IMG/VR virus record: IMGVR_UViG_3300050021_000500
Span: 1 to 64,000 of that record
Source of the DNA: a virus
Reading direction: 5' to 3' (one strand)
Length of the DNA: 64,000 nucleotides
How positions within the stretch are numbered: position 1 is the first letter of the stretch; every line of letters starts with the position of its first letter. Position numbers and translations under genes: made by a program. Shown one piece after another: positions 53,177-60,462 of the stretch. The notes beneath the pieces were generated by a model. The model was not told where the DNA came from. It saw only the letters and a list, made by a program, of their open reading frames with translations, and did no database searches.

Positions 53177-53557
53177 ATGAGCAAGATTCCTGAGAAACCG
53201 GTGAGCGAGTATGTCCCTTCTCCAGGCCGTGCCGACGCTCCTGGAAGCGGGCGAACCCGCCTGATCGGAGCCCTGGTCCCAACTTTCCAGGTCGAGTGCG
53301 GTATGTGCGAACGCCACTCAATCGGCACGATCGCGGACGGTGTGGACTACGCGGCAAATAGTAAACGAGTGGCCGGACGGATACTGCGCCGCGCGGGCTG
53401 GGGCCGGTCCTCCGTCTGGGGGTGGATTTGCCCCAGGTGCGTGAAGGTCGGTTGCGCCAGCCGACAGCCTGGATTCGAGCCGCACTCGATCAAGAAAAGC
53501 GAACCACGCTCCCCCAACTGTTCACTAATGCCGGAGACTATACCGTGCCTAGGCTGA
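53177..53557 (+). CDS. Hypothetical zinc-site protein (126 aa)
   Basis: 126 residues. 'VECGMCERHSIGTIADGVDYA' and 'WGWICPRCVKVGC' form one treble-clef-like zinc site around a helix. The last 15 residues are read over the next gene. ATG chosen over an earlier in-frame TTG. Confidence 0.6.
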   Translation: MSKIPEKPVSEYVPSPGRADAPGSGRTRLIGALVPTFQVECGMCERHSIGTIADGVDYAANSKRVAGRILRRAGWGRSSVWGWICPRCVKVGCASRQPGFEPHSIKKSEPRSPNCSLMPETIPCLG

Positions 53558-54261
53558 AATCCTGGATTTCGCGGGTTCCTTATATTCTGGAACAACTTAA
53601 CTCGGTTACCCCGACCGTCTATACCAGGCGGGAAGTGGAGCAACTGTTCACTATCCGAAAGGTGAAAGCCATCGATTTGATGCGCGTTGCCGGCGCGAGG
53701 ATTGAGCACGGAATGGAGGCGGAAGTCACCCGCGAGAACCTCAAATTCTACGTCGAGCACTGCCCGGAGGCGATCTCCTATTACGCCGAGCAGGCCCGCC
53801 GAAAGCGGATGGCGAGGGATCTGCTGGAGAAGGAATCGGCGCGGGACGCTATTGTCCGGTTCAGCCAGATGATTGCCAGCCGGCTGAAGCCCGCAGACCA
53901 ACGCATCGAGTTCGACAGCAAGAAACTGGCCGAGTGCCTTTCGATTGGCCCGGGGATTCTGACGCTCCGGTTTAGCGATTCCCACGACTTGGCCTACAAG
54001 ATGGCTCTGCTGGCCATGGCAGGGCATAACGACGGCGAGACGCTCTGGGGAAAATGCGACCCACCGCGGGGAGTGCCCTTCGCCGGCGAACCGAAGTACA
54101 CCCTGCTCAACCATCCGTTCACCACGCACCCGACGTACACCGGCAAGGGATGCGCCATGTGCGGGAGGCCTGAAGCGGTTCATGTGGACATGACAGGCGC
54201 GCTCCGCTTGGCCACCCCGGAAGAAAGAGCACGGATTATGTCAGAGGAGTTGGTGGCATGA
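53545..54261 (+). CDS. Hypothetical HTH protein (238 aa)
   Basis: 238 residues from a GTG. 'WISRVPYILEQLNSVTPTVYTRREVEQLFTIRKVKAIDLMRVAGA' contains an HTH (REVEQLF-IRKVKAIDLM). A helical middle follows, and a C-terminal 'GKGCAMCGRPEAVHVDM' half finger. An earlier in-frame ATG would overlap the previous gene by 136 bases and is less likely. Possibly a DNA-binding regulator; unrecognised. Confidence 0.6.
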   Translation: MPRLKSWISRVPYILEQLNSVTPTVYTRREVEQLFTIRKVKAIDLMRVAGARIEHGMEAEVTRENLKFYVEHCPEAISYYAEQARRKRMARDLLEKESARDAIVRFSQMIASRLKPADQRIEFDSKKLAECLSIGPGILTLRFSDSHDLAYKMALLAMAGHNDGETLWGKCDPPRGVPFAGEPKYTLLNHPFTTHPTYTGKGCAMCGRPEAVHVDMTGALRLATPEERARIMSEELVA

Positions 54262-55289
54262 GGGCACCGCTCTGCGTCGAACTGTTTGCTGGCCGATTTG
54301 GTTGGGGCCGCGGCTTTGTGTCTGAAGGCTTCCGAGTGGTCGGATTCGACATCGTTCACGAACCCTATCACGGTGAGGTTCCAAACGGCTGCCAACTCGT
54401 GCTTCAGGATGTGCTCACCCTCCATGGCTCACAGTTTAGGGACGCAACGTGCATCGTGGCTTCGCCGCCCTGCCAACGCTTCAGCTATATGGCGATGCCC
54501 TGGACGCGAGCGAAAGCACAAGCCGCTGAGATCCGCGCGGATAAAAGCGGCGCCGCGATGGCAGAATTGACTGCCTTGTTCGACTCTTGCTTCCGTATCC
54601 AGCACGAAGCCAGCGAAGCGGCTGGCCGCCATATCCCGCTGGTGGTAGAAAACGTGAAAGGTGCCCAACCTTGGGTTGGGAGGGCGAGGGCTCACTTTGG
54701 AAGCTACTATTTATTCGGCGATGTGGAATCGGTTAGCGGCGCCATCGTGGCATCGGTTCCCCGGTTCGGGCAAGTGCTGCGCGTCAAGCGGTCGCAGAAA
54801 TTCAACCCGGACGGATCGCAGCATGGTCAAGGCTCATGGTTTGCCATTGCCGACTCCAAGAATAGGGGCGCGCAGAAACGTGATGGCCGCGACTCCCACG
54901 CCTTTGAAAACGGGCTCGAGTCATCACCGAGTTTCAACGGCGCGGAACATGAAACGCGGCACGTGAAAGTGCCGGGCATGAATTGGAGCGGGTCGGATCA
55001 GCCAGGATATAAGGCTGTATGTTTCCGAGATGAAGGCGCGCGGCAACGAAAGAACGACGGTGGCTCCTGGTTCGCAGTGGCGCACAATACCAAAAGCGGC
55101 ACAGGGCAGAATCCGGTGAACGGACTGAAAACGGTCGGCCACGTGAACAAGCGAGATGGATTCGACCACACGCGACGCCTGACGAACCAGAGGGAATCGG
55201 ACGCCGTGAAGCAGCATCTATCCGGGCCGGAGTGGGCGCGGCATCCGTATCCTCCAAATCAGACAGCCGCAAAGCGGCCTCGGCCATGA
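54258..55289 (+). CDS. C5-cytosine DNA methyltransferase (Dcm-like)
   Basis: 343 residues. SAM motif I 'CVELFAGRFGWGRGF', catalytic motif IV 'IVASPPCQRFSYMAMPW' with the nucleophilic Cys, motif VI 'LVVENVKGAQPWVG' (ENV), then 'HFGSYYLFGDV'. The region after residue 180 is a long variable target-recognition part; the usual C-terminal motif IX-X is hard to see, so the enzyme may be divergent. Phage copies generally shield DNA from host restriction. Start overlaps the previous stop. Confidence 0.85.
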   Translation: MRAPLCVELFAGRFGWGRGFVSEGFRVVGFDIVHEPYHGEVPNGCQLVLQDVLTLHGSQFRDATCIVASPPCQRFSYMAMPWTRAKAQAAEIRADKSGAAMAELTALFDSCFRIQHEASEAAGRHIPLVVENVKGAQPWVGRARAHFGSYYLFGDVESVSGAIVASVPRFGQVLRVKRSQKFNPDGSQHGQGSWFAIADSKNRGAQKRDGRDSHAFENGLESSPSFNGAEHETRHVKVPGMNWSGSDQPGYKAVCFRDEGARQRKNDGGSWFAVAHNTKSGTGQNPVNGLKTVGHVNKRDGFDHTRRLTNQRESDAVKQHLSGPEWARHPYPPNQTAAKRPRP

Positions 55290-55375
55290 TCGCGGAGATT
55301 CCCTTCGACCTGGCGCGATACATCGCGCGATGTTTCAAGCCCGCAACAGCGGGTAGATCGGAGACCACTGCATGA
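55286..55375 (+). CDS. 29-aa peptide between methyltransferase genes
   Basis: 29 residues (MIAEIPFDLARYIARCFKPA ...) with ATGA overlaps on both sides, so probably translated in the chain. Its DNA has GCGCGATACATCGCGC, a near-palindrome. Unrecognised. Confidence 0.45.
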   Translation: MIAEIPFDLARYIARCFKPATAGRSETTA

Positions 55376-55689
55376 CGCCCCAACAATTTGCCGACCGCAT
55401 GAACCGGATGACGGGTGAGGAGATCGCCCAAGCGATGGAATCGCTGCCTACAGACGCGCTGGAGTGGGGTGTGAAGTTCGAGGCACTGGGCAACATGCCT
55501 GAAAAGCTGCCGAAGGGTTCCACGCTGAAACGTGACCCGTGCGTGATCCCGCCAGCCCAACCGTCGCCAGCAGAGCCCGGCGCTGGGCCGGCTCGGAAAT
55601 ACTGTAACTGCATCCACGGCACCGATGCCGGCCGGTACTGCGTGATCCGGCACGCTCCGTACTGCGCGCTCCATGGGGAGCACGCTTGA
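55372..55689 (+). CDS. Small protein with element-encoded middle and Cys-rich end (105 aa)
   Basis: 105 residues. Residues 1-40 (TPQQFADRMNRMTGEEIAQAM) look like a common small phage domain. Residues about 43-75 come from element K (PPAQPSPAEPGAGPA), and the end 'YCNCIHGTDAGRYCVIRHAPYCALHGEHA' is Cys/His-rich, a likely zinc site. An insertion of the element probably joined two short genes. Confidence 0.6.
   Translation: MTPQQFADRMNRMTGEEIAQAMESLPTDALEWGVKFEALGNMPEKLPKGSTLKRDPCVIPPAQPSPAEPGAGPARKYCNCIHGTDAGRYCVIRHAPYCALHGEHA
55511..55595 (+). repeat. Structured hairpin element K (forward, left boundary of cassette K-H)
   Basis: CGAAGGGTTCCACGC, a variable stretch, GTGATCCC, arm GCCAGCCCA, ACCGTC, inner stem GCC...GGC, GC, arm TGGGCCGGC, then CTCGG in place of CTCTGG. 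In frame inside the 105-aa gene, near-identical in protein to the element I and J segments. Confidence 0.7.
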
Positions 55690-57080
55690 GCTATCGGATC
55701 ATCTGCGGTGACGCGCTGACAGTGCTGAAGACGATGCCCGAGGAAAGCGTGCAGTGCTGTGTGACGAGTCCGCCGTACTGGGGCCTCCGCGATTACGGCG
55801 TGGTCGGGCAACTTGGCTTGGAGCCCACCATCGAACTGTACATCGCCCATATCGTCGAGGTGTTCCGTGAAGTGCGGCGGGTGCTCAAGAACGATGCGAC
55901 GCTCTGGCTGAACATGGGGGATTCCTACTGCTCCGATGCCGGCGCCGATAGAAAACCCACCACGCTTGCCGGAGCCCGTGTCCCTTCTGGATGGACAAAT
56001 AGAGCGCAGCCACATCGGGTTCATGCACTCCGTAAGGGCAAAGATAAAGACCCGAAGCGCGGGGCGTCCGCCGACAGCGCCGTGATTTCTGCGGTAACCG
56101 GCCTAAAACCGAAAGACCTCTGCATGATCCCGGCGCGCGTCGCGTTGGCGCTGCAAGCGGATGGCTGGTGGCTCCGCTCAGAGATTGTGTGGCACAAGCC
56201 CAACCCGATGCCTGAGAGCATCCGGGATCGTCCGACCAAAAGCCACGAGATGCTCTACCTACTGTCGAAGAGCGAGAGGTACTTCTACGACGCGGACGCC
56301 ATCAAGGAGCCGACTACGGGCAGCGCCCACGATAGAGCGCGTAAGAACCGCGCCGCCGATGGGCAGAAGACGCTGCCGACAGCGGAACGAAACGGGGTGC
56401 GACCGGCATTTGAGCGCCTCGGACGCGAAGGCCTGAACAGTCGCATGCACCAAGACCGCGACGCCAATCATTCGAGCGAGCGGAAGGTCCGCGCGCCCGG
56501 CGTGAACCCGAAGGCGCAGAAGTGGCCCAACGCATGGAGTGCTGAAGACGGCCGCCACGATGGAATCGGCAACGGTCGTTTCCGCCCGAGCGGCAACAAA
56601 GAGCGCAAACTCGCGGGCCCGGCGAATGGACGCCTGGAGACGCACATGGGCAGCGGCGTGCCCTGGCCGCCGCAGATTCGTCCCAAGCAGAACGAATCAT
56701 TTTCGGCAGCGGTAGTGCGAACAGTGGAGCGGCGCAACCGGCGCACCGTCTGGACCATCGCAACGAAGCCATTCAGCGGCGCCCACTTCGCCACCTTCCC
56801 ACCGAAGCTGATCGAGCCCTGCATCCTGGCAGGCTCCCGGCCCGGTGACGTGGTGCTGGATCCGTTTGGGGGCGCGATGACCACGGCCCTGGTGGCGCAA
56901 GAGCATGGCAGGGATTCAGTGATGATCGAATTGAAGCCCGAGTACGTGAAGATGGGCGACGCGCGACTCGCTGACGCCAGAGCCGGTTCAGCGCCGGTCC
57001 TCCGGCGACGGTTTGAACCCGGCGGTGTGGAGCAAGCGGACACGGGCGCGGCGAAGAAACCACGGAGCCTTTTTCAGTAA
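55686..57080 (+). CDS. N4-cytosine/N6-adenine DNA methyltransferase (beta class) with element-derived tail
   Basis: 464 residues, TTG start overlapping the previous stop (TTGA). Catalytic 'CVTSPPYWGLRDYGVVGQLGLE' (SPPY suggests N4-cytosine or N6-adenine), a target domain in the middle, and the C-terminal SAM site 'PGDVVLDPFGGAMTTALVA'. Order (catalytic motif before SAM site) is beta class. The last 30 or so residues (AGSAPVLRRRFEPGGVEQAD onward) are read from element H and are unrelated to methylases. Third methyltransferase of the genome. Confidence 0.88.
   Translation: MSYRIICGDALTVLKTMPEESVQCCVTSPPYWGLRDYGVVGQLGLEPTIELYIAHIVEVFREVRRVLKNDATLWLNMGDSYCSDAGADRKPTTLAGARVPSGWTNRAQPHRVHALRKGKDKDPKRGASADSAVISAVTGLKPKDLCMIPARVALALQADGWWLRSEIVWHKPNPMPESIRDRPTKSHEMLYLLSKSERYFYDADAIKEPTTGSAHDRARKNRAADGQKTLPTAERNGVRPAFERLGREGLNSRMHQDRDANHSSERKVRAPGVNPKAQKWPNAWSAEDGRHDGIGNGRFRPSGNKERKLAGPANGRLETHMGSGVPWPPQIRPKQNESFSAAVVRTVERRNRRTVWTIATKPFSGAHFATFPPKLIEPCILAGSRPGDVVLDPFGGAMTTALVAQEHGRDSVMIELKPEYVKMGDARLADARAGSAPVLRRRFEPGGVEQADTGAAKKPRSLFQ
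56977..57078 (-). repeat. Structured hairpin element H (reverse, right boundary of cassette K-H)
   Basis: Minus strand: AAAGGCTCCGTGG, a variable stretch, GCTTGCTCCACACCGCC, arm GCCGGGTTCA (one extra G), ACCGTC, inner stem GCCGG-AGGA-CCGGC, GC, arm TGAACCGGC, CTCTGG. Encodes the C-terminus of the methyltransferase on the opposite strand. Confidence 0.76.
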
Positions 57081-57128
57081 ATGGCCGCGCGCCCAGCGGG
57101 GAATGGGCGGAAGGAAGGATGACAAATC

Positions 57129-57353
57129 ATGAAAACGCGATGCAAGTTTCAGGTTGAAAAGGTCACGAAGTACAGTGGAGACTTTGAGCAAATCACGCTC
57201 AACGCCGTATATGGGGGATCGGCCGAAAATGTGAGCTTTGCTCAAGCCACGCCAACGGGGAAACTGGAAATCACGGTCAATAACCCGGCGGTAGTTGGGC
57301 AGATCACACCAGGGCAGTACTATTATCTGGATCTGATTCCAGCGGAAGCATAG
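57129..57353 (+). CDS. Small phage beta protein (74 aa)
   Basis: 74 residues. 'RCKFQVEKVTKYSGDFEQITLNAVYGGSAENVSFAQATPTGKLEITV' and 'ITPGQYYYLDLIPAE' match a widespread small phage protein (MK.RCK...V.K...G.E...L.AVY....EN..F..ATP.G.L...). Likely a small OB-like or beta-barrel protein; role unknown. Confidence 0.78.
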   Translation: MKTRCKFQVEKVTKYSGDFEQITLNAVYGGSAENVSFAQATPTGKLEITVNNPAVVGQITPGQYYYLDLIPAEA

Positions 57354-57474
57354 CGGGCCCCGAATCTTTCAACGTTGAGTCCAAAGAACAGAGATTCTTT
57401 GGGCAAATAAATCGAATTCAGCCGCATCGCCTTGGCGGACAATAAAGGCAGCAATCGGTGAAGGAGAACAGACA

Positions 57475-57897
57475 ATGATTCAAATGCAGAACCAGACGAT
57501 GAAGGTAATCAATGGGCAGGGGGTAACGACCATAACGGTTCCCGTGTGGGACAACCCAAGCTGCCAGATCCTGCTCGGCACACTGAACAAACAATCGGAC
57601 GCCGAAGCGGCGAACAACGCGGCGCTGGCGGAGTACACGCGCGAGGCCGTGAAGTACCAGACCGCGGCGGATGACGGGCGGCTGGAAACGACGGTACCGG
57701 CGCTGGTGTGGCCGGTGAAACCGAAGATGCAGATGGTGGGCGATCCGTACCTCTTGAACGGCGTGCTGATGCCCGGGGTGGCGACGGAGATCGACTTCTA
57801 TCCGCCGCTGGTGGATTTTGTGGCGCCGAAGACGGTCGGTACGTCGGGGCCCAAGACCGCAACGGATTTCGCCGCATCGGGTCAGGTGACCAGGTAG
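57475..57897 (+). CDS. Hypothetical protein (140 aa)
   Basis: 140 residues after GAAGGAG. 'TITVPVWDNPSCQILLGTLNKQSDAEAANNAALAEYTREAVKYQ', then a beta-rich second half. No signal peptide. Unrecognised. Confidence 0.68.
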   Translation: MIQMQNQTMKVINGQGVTTITVPVWDNPSCQILLGTLNKQSDAEAANNAALAEYTREAVKYQTAADDGRLETTVPALVWPVKPKMQMVGDPYLLNGVLMPGVATEIDFYPPLVDFVAPKTVGTSGPKTATDFAASGQVTR

Positions 57898-57965
57898 GAA
57901 AAAGAAAAGACGTGACGAACGGGCAGAGCGGCATGTAGAGTAAAAGTAAAGGAGAATCAAGCTCT

Positions 57966-58052
57966 ATGAAATCGACGACCACAAAGACGAAGGCGCCCGC
58001 CAAGGGCAACAAGGTAGCCGGGAAAATTCCAGCGAAACGGAAGGCGAAGTAG
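57966..58052 (+). CDS. 28-aa Lys-rich histone-like peptide
   Basis: 28 residues, starting MKSTTTKTKAPAKGNK and ending KRKAK, about one-third Lys. AAGGAG lies about 11 bases upstream. Basic tails like this bind DNA non-specifically. Last plus-strand gene before a terminator. Confidence 0.5.
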   Translation: MKSTTTKTKAPAKGNKVAGKIPAKRKAK

Positions 58053-58070
58053 CATCCCGGCAAACACAAA

Positions 58071-58099
58071 TGGCCCGCACTCGGGAAGAGCGCGGGCCA
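58071..58099. terminator. Bidirectional hairpin between convergent operons
   Basis: TGGCCCGC and GCGGGCCA form an 8-bp perfect stem with a 13-base loop between the end of the rightward operon and the end of the leftward 58-60 kb genes. T runs are short, so termination may be partial. Confidence 0.6.
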
Positions 58100-58134
58100 T
58101 AGCTGCGTTTGTCAGGCTGAAAATACGGAGAGGT

Positions 58135-58599
58135 TCAACGCTGGGGTTGGGGTGCGCGGCGGTCGAGATCGAGGAGCGCCCCGGCCATGTGGTTGACGAC
58201 GCGTTCTTCTTCCGCACGGTAGGACTCCGTGCGCTGCAACCCCGGAAGCATCCGCATCATTTCCAGGTGGATCAATTCATGGACCACGGTGACCTCGATG
58301 TCGCGCAGTATTGCGTCCAACGGTAGACGGTAGTCCGCGGGGTCGAGGACCTGAATCGCCGCGCTTTTCCTGGCTCGGTCCCAGCCGATGTGGCCCAGGG
58401 TTTTCGGCTTCATCTCTCCGGCGCGCGCCACCGCCACGGAGATGTCCCAGTCTTCGAGGTGCAGCCGCTTCTGCCATACCCAAACCTTTTCGGCGGCGAA
58501 GCTTTGGGCCATCACGGAGCGCTCAACCGGCTGGACAGATTGCGCGCGCACACTGCCCAGTAGAATCAGGGCCAGTACGGCATGCGCTGGGATGGTCAC
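58135..58599 (-). CDS. Secreted HExxH metallopeptidase-like protein (154 aa)
   Basis: 154 residues from a GTG that overlaps the previous stop (GTGA). A signal peptide (AHAVLALILLGSVRAQS) precedes 'WVWQKRLHLEDWDISVAVA' and the zincin motif 'VVHELIHLEMMRML', with a further Glu in 'RAEEERVVNHMAGALL'. Periplasmic protease or peptidoglycan-related enzyme likely; substrate unknown. Confidence 0.72.
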   Translation of the reverse strand: MTIPAHAVLALILLGSVRAQSVQPVERSVMAQSFAAEKVWVWQKRLHLEDWDISVAVARAGEMKPKTLGHIGWDRARKSAAIQVLDPADYRLPLDAILRDIEVTVVHELIHLEMMRMLPGLQRTESYRAEEERVVNHMAGALLDLDRRAPQPQR

Positions 58600-58823
58600 A
58601 GCAATTTGCCGGCGAACAGATCCTTGAACCACTGGGCTCCCTTGCCAAGGGCTGCGTTCCAGGCTGTGGAACTGGCCCGCCAGGCTGCGCAGGCTGCTTG
58701 ACCTTCCGGGGTGCACAGGAAAGTGCAGAGGGATTCTGCCGCTTTGCAGATAGCTTGGATATCCGCGCTCACTGGATCGGATACGGAAACATTTACGGTT
58801 GGGTTTACAGATGGAGTTGCCAT
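58596..58823 (-). CDS. Small late protein with Cys (75 aa)
   Basis: 75 residues starting MATPSVNPTVNVSV. Helical region 'IQAIC(K)AAESLCTFLCTPEGQAACAAWRASSTAWNAALGKGAQWF' holds four Cys. I recall similar small phage proteins beside lysis or tail genes. Function unknown. Confidence 0.62.
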   Translation of the reverse strand: MATPSVNPTVNVSVSDPVSADIQAICKAAESLCTFLCTPEGQAACAAWRASSTAWNAALGKGAQWFKDLFAGKLL

Positions 58824-58857
58824 AAAAAGCAGATTCCTAGTGGAAAAGGGTTCGCGG

Positions 58858-59478
58858 TTATACCGTGTTGAAGCGGGACAGTTTGGGATTGCCAAGCAGC
58901 GGAGCCGAGTTTTCGTAGATGCCCATCTCGACCAAATCCTGGGGGGTGCACTTCGTCCAATTCACCCCACAGAGCAGGCCGCACCGGGTGAGCGTCGAGC
59001 ACACGAAGGCCGAGCACACCATGGCATCCAACTTCTCGCCCTGCGCCACACGTGCGCCGATGACCGGGATGTCCCGCAGCAGGAACTCGAACAGGCCGTC
59101 CACGTCATAGGCTACATGACCGTCGCAGGCCCCCAGCCACGCGTAGAACTTCTCCCAGTCGATACGCCCGCGGCTTGCCTGCGACAGGCGTAGACCGGCC
59201 GCCTGGCCCCCCGGCGCGTACTCAGTGGAGATGACCGTGCCGAGCGGATTGGTTTGGACTCCATTGCGGTCGCCCTTCTCCAGGATGAAGGGCCGGGTGG
59301 ATTCGGAGATCAGCACGTCGCTGCCCTGGTGAACGGATTGCCGCACGATGGCGCAATGGCTCGGCCCGGCACCGAATAATTCAATCAACAGGGGTAGCGG
59401 TTTCCGGCCCCAGAACATCACCAGATCACCGGGGCGCAACTGCGCGCGGACGGCATTGTATTGCGCAAGATTGTTCAT
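58858..59478 (-). CDS. NlpC/P60-like (YiiX type) cysteine peptidase, lysis candidate (206 aa)
   Basis: 206 residues. 'RAQLRPGDLVMFWGRKPLPLLIELFGAGPSHCAIV' gives the permuted papain-like His box. The Cys box is 'LDAMVCSAFVCSTLTRCGLL' (Cys in S-x-F-V-C-S). Circularly permuted NlpC/P60 enzymes cut peptide or amide bonds in cell wall or lipids. No signal peptide, so it may need a holin or act from the virion. Positioned among exported late-type genes. Confidence 0.72.
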   Translation of the reverse strand: MNNLAQYNAVRAQLRPGDLVMFWGRKPLPLLIELFGAGPSHCAIVRQSVHQGSDVLISESTRPFILEKGDRNGVQTNPLGTVISTEYAPGGQAAGLRLSQASRGRIDWEKFYAWLGACDGHVAYDVDGLFEFLLRDIPVIGARVAQGEKLDAMVCSAFVCSTLTRCGLLCGVNWTKCTPQDLVEMGIYENSAPLLGNPKLSRFNTV

Positions 59479-59657
59479 AACGCTGTTTGCTCCACTTGGG
59501 ATGTCCCGGTTTGTCGAGGCGGATCATCGGCGCCCCGGGCCGGTTTCGATGGTGCGCGGCGCTTCTTGGGACTTTTCAGCCCGGGTAGGTCCCAGCCCGG
59601 CAGTTCATAGATGGGCGGCTCCTCATCGTCCAATTCGAAGAACGGTTGTCGGCGCAT
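59475..59657 (-). CDS. Small disordered protein (60 aa)
   Basis: 60 residues: acidic 'FFELDDEEPPIYELPGWDLPGLK' then a basic 'SPKKRRAPSKPARG'. Starts at MRRQPF and its stop overlaps the hydrolase start. Likely intrinsically disordered linker or chaperone protein. Confidence 0.58.
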   Translation of the reverse strand: MRRQPFFELDDEEPPIYELPGWDLPGLKSPKKRRAPSKPARGADDPPRQTGTSQVEQTAL

Positions 59658-59683
59658 GGGGGAACCTCCAGGAAAAGCAGGAT

Positions 59684-59872
59684 TCACAAATCGGCGTAGC
59701 CCACCATCGGCTTGTCGTCGAGCAACTCGAGCCTGACGAAATGCGAGCAGGCTCCCAGAATGCGGATCTTGCCTGCTACCACGCGGATGAGGGGCTCGAT
59801 ACCGCAATCTTCGATAGGGCAGGCCGGATGGGAAAGCGGCACGTAAAGGATGTTCAGATTCAGATGGGACAC
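59684..59872 (-). CDS. Small protein (62 aa)
   Basis: 62 residues: 'LNLNILYVPLSHPACPIEDCGIEPLIRVVAGKIRILGACSHFVRLELLDDKPM' suggests a small beta fold with three Cys. No RBS better than AGATGGG. Unrecognised. Confidence 0.55.
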   Translation of the reverse strand: MSHLNLNILYVPLSHPACPIEDCGIEPLIRVVAGKIRILGACSHFVRLELLDDKPMVGYADL

Positions 59873-59923
59873 GAGGTTGAAAGAAAGCGAGGATGGAGCG
59901 AACGTCTTTGGGGATTGTTTAAC

Positions 59924-60253
59924 TTACTGCGCCGTGGGCTTCTCCGGCGTGGCCTTCGGGGAGCAGGTAGGCTCGCCATCGGGGCCGGCTACCAACTGCT
60001 GATCGCCGCACGCTTTCGCCAGTTCTGCCTGGATTGAATCCATTGCAGACTTCGCTTTTTGCGCCTGCATGCTGGCGCTGATCCACTCTGCCTGTGCCCT
60101 CCAGAATCGTGCGCGCTGCTCTGGCGTGATCGGTGTGATCCTGGCGAGCCTTGTGGCGAGAGCTTCGGCGGGGATGGGCGGCTTAGTGGCGGGAGGCGCA
60201 GTTTGGGCAAAAGCCAATCCGGCCAGCGCCATGATGATGAGAATCGTTTTCAT
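59924..60253 (-). CDS. Exported coiled-coil protein, possible spanin subunit (109 aa)
   Basis: 109 residues: signal peptide (MKTILIIMALAGLAFAQ), then helical 'RFWRAQAEWISASMQAQKAKSAMDSIQAEL', ending Pro-rich with two Cys. Signal plus coiled coil is the build of outer spanin-type proteins but no lipobox is present. Ends AFAQ, like the other leaders of this genome. Confidence 0.65.
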   Translation of the reverse strand: MKTILIIMALAGLAFAQTAPPATKPPIPAEALATRLARITPITPEQRARFWRAQAEWISASMQAQKAKSAMDSIQAELAKACGDQQLVAGPDGEPTCSPKATPEKPTAQ

Positions 60254-60312
60254 ATTTACTGAAGCTCCTGTGTTCCTTGACTTTTTGGTACGTACGCACG
60301 TAGTATCAGAAT

Positions 60313-60462
60313 GTGGACGCGAAAATCACCCTACTGGCCGATGCGGAAACCTGGAGACGCTTCCGCGTTGCCTGCCTGGAACGCGGGATAGTAGCCGGGC
60401 GCGCGTTTGAGAAATTCATGAAACAGCAACTCGCCCAACAGGCGAAGGAGAAAAACAGATGA
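60313..60462 (+). CDS. Ribbon-helix-helix-like small regulator (49 aa), GTG start
   Basis: 49 residues: 'AKITLLADAETWRRFRVACLERGI' then helix 'RAFEKFMKQQLAQQAKEK'. The beta-strand, helix, helix layout resembles Arc/CopG-type antitoxin regulators. GGTACGTACGCACGTAGTA lies just upstream and could be its operator. It forms an ATGA-coupled pair with the next gene, inserted between leftward genes. Confidence 0.55.
   Translation: MDAKITLLADAETWRRFRVACLERGIVAGRAFEKFMKQQLAQQAKEKNR

Noticed and set aside
47841-57080. Integron attC sites as the identity of the hairpin elements
   Set aside because: The asymmetric hairpin and cassette layout are reminiscent, but no GTTRRRY core site or IntI integrase is visible and the elements flank cargo on both sides.
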